Source: Pseudomonadota bacterium
GTDB lineage: Bacteria; Pseudomonadota; Alphaproteobacteria; Rhodobacterales; Rhodobacteraceae
NCBI GenBank assembly: GCA_021813645.1
Contig: JAKAJW010000259.1
Span: 1-6,632 of the forward strand
DNA length: 6,632 bases
Direction: 5' to 3'
In this document: piece after piece, positions 5,692 through 6,632 of the stretch
How positions within the stretch are numbered: position 1 is the first letter of the stretch
Layout of the letters: each line of letters starts with the position of its first letter
Notes under the pieces: model-generated
Database searches by the model: none
The model's input: the letters and a program-made list of their open reading frames with translations, nothing else
Told to the model about the DNA's origin: nothing
Program-made: the position numbers and the translations under genes

Positions 5692-6632
5692 ATGAGCCTC
5701 AACACATTCGGCCATCTGTTTCGCGTCACCACATGGGGTGAGAGCCACGGACCGGCACTCGGTTGCACGGTCGACGGTTGCCCTCCCGGCATCGCGCTTG
5801 ACGAGGCCACGATCCAGCCTTGGCTGGATCGCCGCAAACCTGGGCAGAGCAAGTTCACCACCCAGCGGCGCGAGGAGGACCGCGTCAGGATCCTCTCGGG
5901 CACCTATGAAGGGCAGACCACCGGCACGCCCATCCAACTGATGATCGAGAATACCGATCAGCGGTCAAAAGACTATGGCGAGATCGCGCACAAGTTCCGC
6001 CCAGGGCATGCCGATATCACCTACTGGCAGAAGTATGGGCTGCGCGATCCGCGCGGTGGCGGCCGCTCATCGGCGCGTGAGACGGCGGCGCGGGTGGCGG
6101 CTGGCGGCGTGGCGCGGGCGGCATTGGCCGCGCTCCTGCCGGGGTTGAGGATTTCCGGATACATGGTGCAGATGGGCCCGCATGCGATCGACCGACGCCG
6201 GTTCGACGCGTCCGAAATCGAGCGCAATCTCTTCTGGGTGCCGGATGCGCGGGCCGCGGCGGAGTGGGAGGGCTATTTGGATGGGCTGCGCAAATCCGGC
6301 AATTCGGTCGGCGCCGTGATTGAGGTCGTTGCCCAGGGTGTGCCGCCGGGATTGGGCGCGCCGGTCTACGGCAAGCTCGATAGCGACCTCGCGGCGGCCA
6401 TGATGTCGATCAATGCGGTGAAGGGGGTCGAGATTGGCGAGGGGATGGCCGCAGCCTCGCTTACCGGCGTCGAGAATGCGGACGAGATCGAGATGGGCAA
6501 CGATGGGCCACGGTATCTCTCGAACCATTCCGGAGGGATCCTCGGCGGGATTTCTACCGGGCAGGATGTAGTGGTGCGTTTCGCGGTGAAGCCGACCTCA
6601 TCCATCCTGACCCCAAGGCGCAGCATCACCAC
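5692..6632 (+). CDS. aroC: Chorismate synthase, 3'-truncated by the window edge
   Basis: AroC converts 5-enolpyruvylshikimate-3-phosphate to chorismate by anti-1,4-elimination of phosphate, using reduced FMN. This is the last shikimate-pathway step before aromatic amino acids, folate and quinones. The first 313 codons are present and the frame is open to the last base, so about 50 C-terminal residues (E. coli AroC is 361 aa) lie outside. The protein starts MSLNTFGHLFRVTTWGESHG. The first family signature GESHGPALGCTVDGCP is at residues 16-31, including His19. RRKPGQ is at 47-52, with TTQRREED following. FRPGHAD with His106 and GLRDPRGGGRSSARET (second signature from Gly124) are all intact. 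The two histidines correspond to the catalytic pair known in the family; the C-terminal third signature is past the edge. ATG 5692 has a good Shine-Dalgarno and the start matches homologues. It is transcribed away from thiBPQ and shares only the intergenic region with it. Confidence 0.97.
   Translation, partial: MSLNTFGHLFRVTTWGESHGPALGCTVDGCPPGIALDEATIQPWLDRRKPGQSKFTTQRREEDRVRILSGTYEGQTTGTPIQLMIENTDQRSKDYGEIAHKFRPGHADITYWQKYGLRDPRGGGRSSARETAARVAAGGVARAALAALLPGLRISGYMVQMGPHAIDRRRFDASEIERNLFWVPDARAAAEWEGYLDGLRKSGNSVGAVIEVVAQGVPPGLGAPVYGKLDSDLAAAMMSINAVKGVEIGEGMAAASLTGVENADEIEMGNDGPRYLSNHSGGILGGISTGQDVVVRFAVKPTSSILTPRRSIT

Noticed and set aside
5550..5741. A 63-codon plus-strand frame crossing the aroC start as a possible leader peptide
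   Set aside because: It runs out of frame into aroC, is Arg-rich with no aromatic codon cluster typical of attenuation peptides, and has no convincing ribosome binding site.

Overview
This GC-rich window looks like a chromosomal housekeeping segment from an alphaproteobacterium, most likely of the Rhodobacterales. The main evidence is the cytochrome b sequence, which follows the Rhodobacter-type bc1 cytochrome b almost residue for residue from memory. The ThiB/ThiP/ThiQ proteins and the dense, overlapping gene packing fit the same group. I see no mobile element, CRISPR array, tRNA, rRNA or phage-like gene.

Layout: (1) positions 2-2138, plus strand, hold the distal part of a petABC (fbcFBC) operon. 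The cytochrome b gene is cut by the left edge and followed 13 bp later by a complete cytochrome c1 gene. The Rieske gene petA would be expected just upstream, outside the window. (2) A strong hairpin at 2166-2187 sits between petC and the oppositely oriented thiQ and probably terminates transcription from both sides. (3) Positions 2189-5383, minus strand, hold a complete thiBPQ thiamine/TPP ABC importer operon (order thiB, thiP, thiQ) with overlapping genes. (4) Positions 5384-5514, minus strand, form the thiB leader: a TPP riboswitch aptamer plus a short expression platform whose sequence suggests ligand-dependent masking of the thiB ribosome binding site. (5) A 177-bp divergent intergenic region (5515-5691) separates this leader from aroC (chorismate synthase), which starts at 5692 on the plus strand and runs off the right edge.

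How the genes work together: PetB and PetC are core subunits of the respiratory/photosynthetic ubiquinol:cytochrome c oxidoreductase. ThiB captures thiamine or its phosphates in the periplasm, ThiP forms the membrane channel and ThiQ hydrolyses ATP; intracellular TPP should feed back through the riboswitch. AroC completes the shikimate pathway. The three units look functionally unrelated and simply adjacent.

I found no convincing undescribed system. The points most worth a second look are the thiB expression platform, where an anti-Shine-Dalgarno sequence has two mutually exclusive partners; a perfect inverted repeat over the presumed thiB -10 region; a cytochrome c1 that lacks the Rhodobacter disulfide loop but carries a beta-branched residue two positions before the haem-ligating Met; and a ThiQ D-loop lacking the usual Asp.
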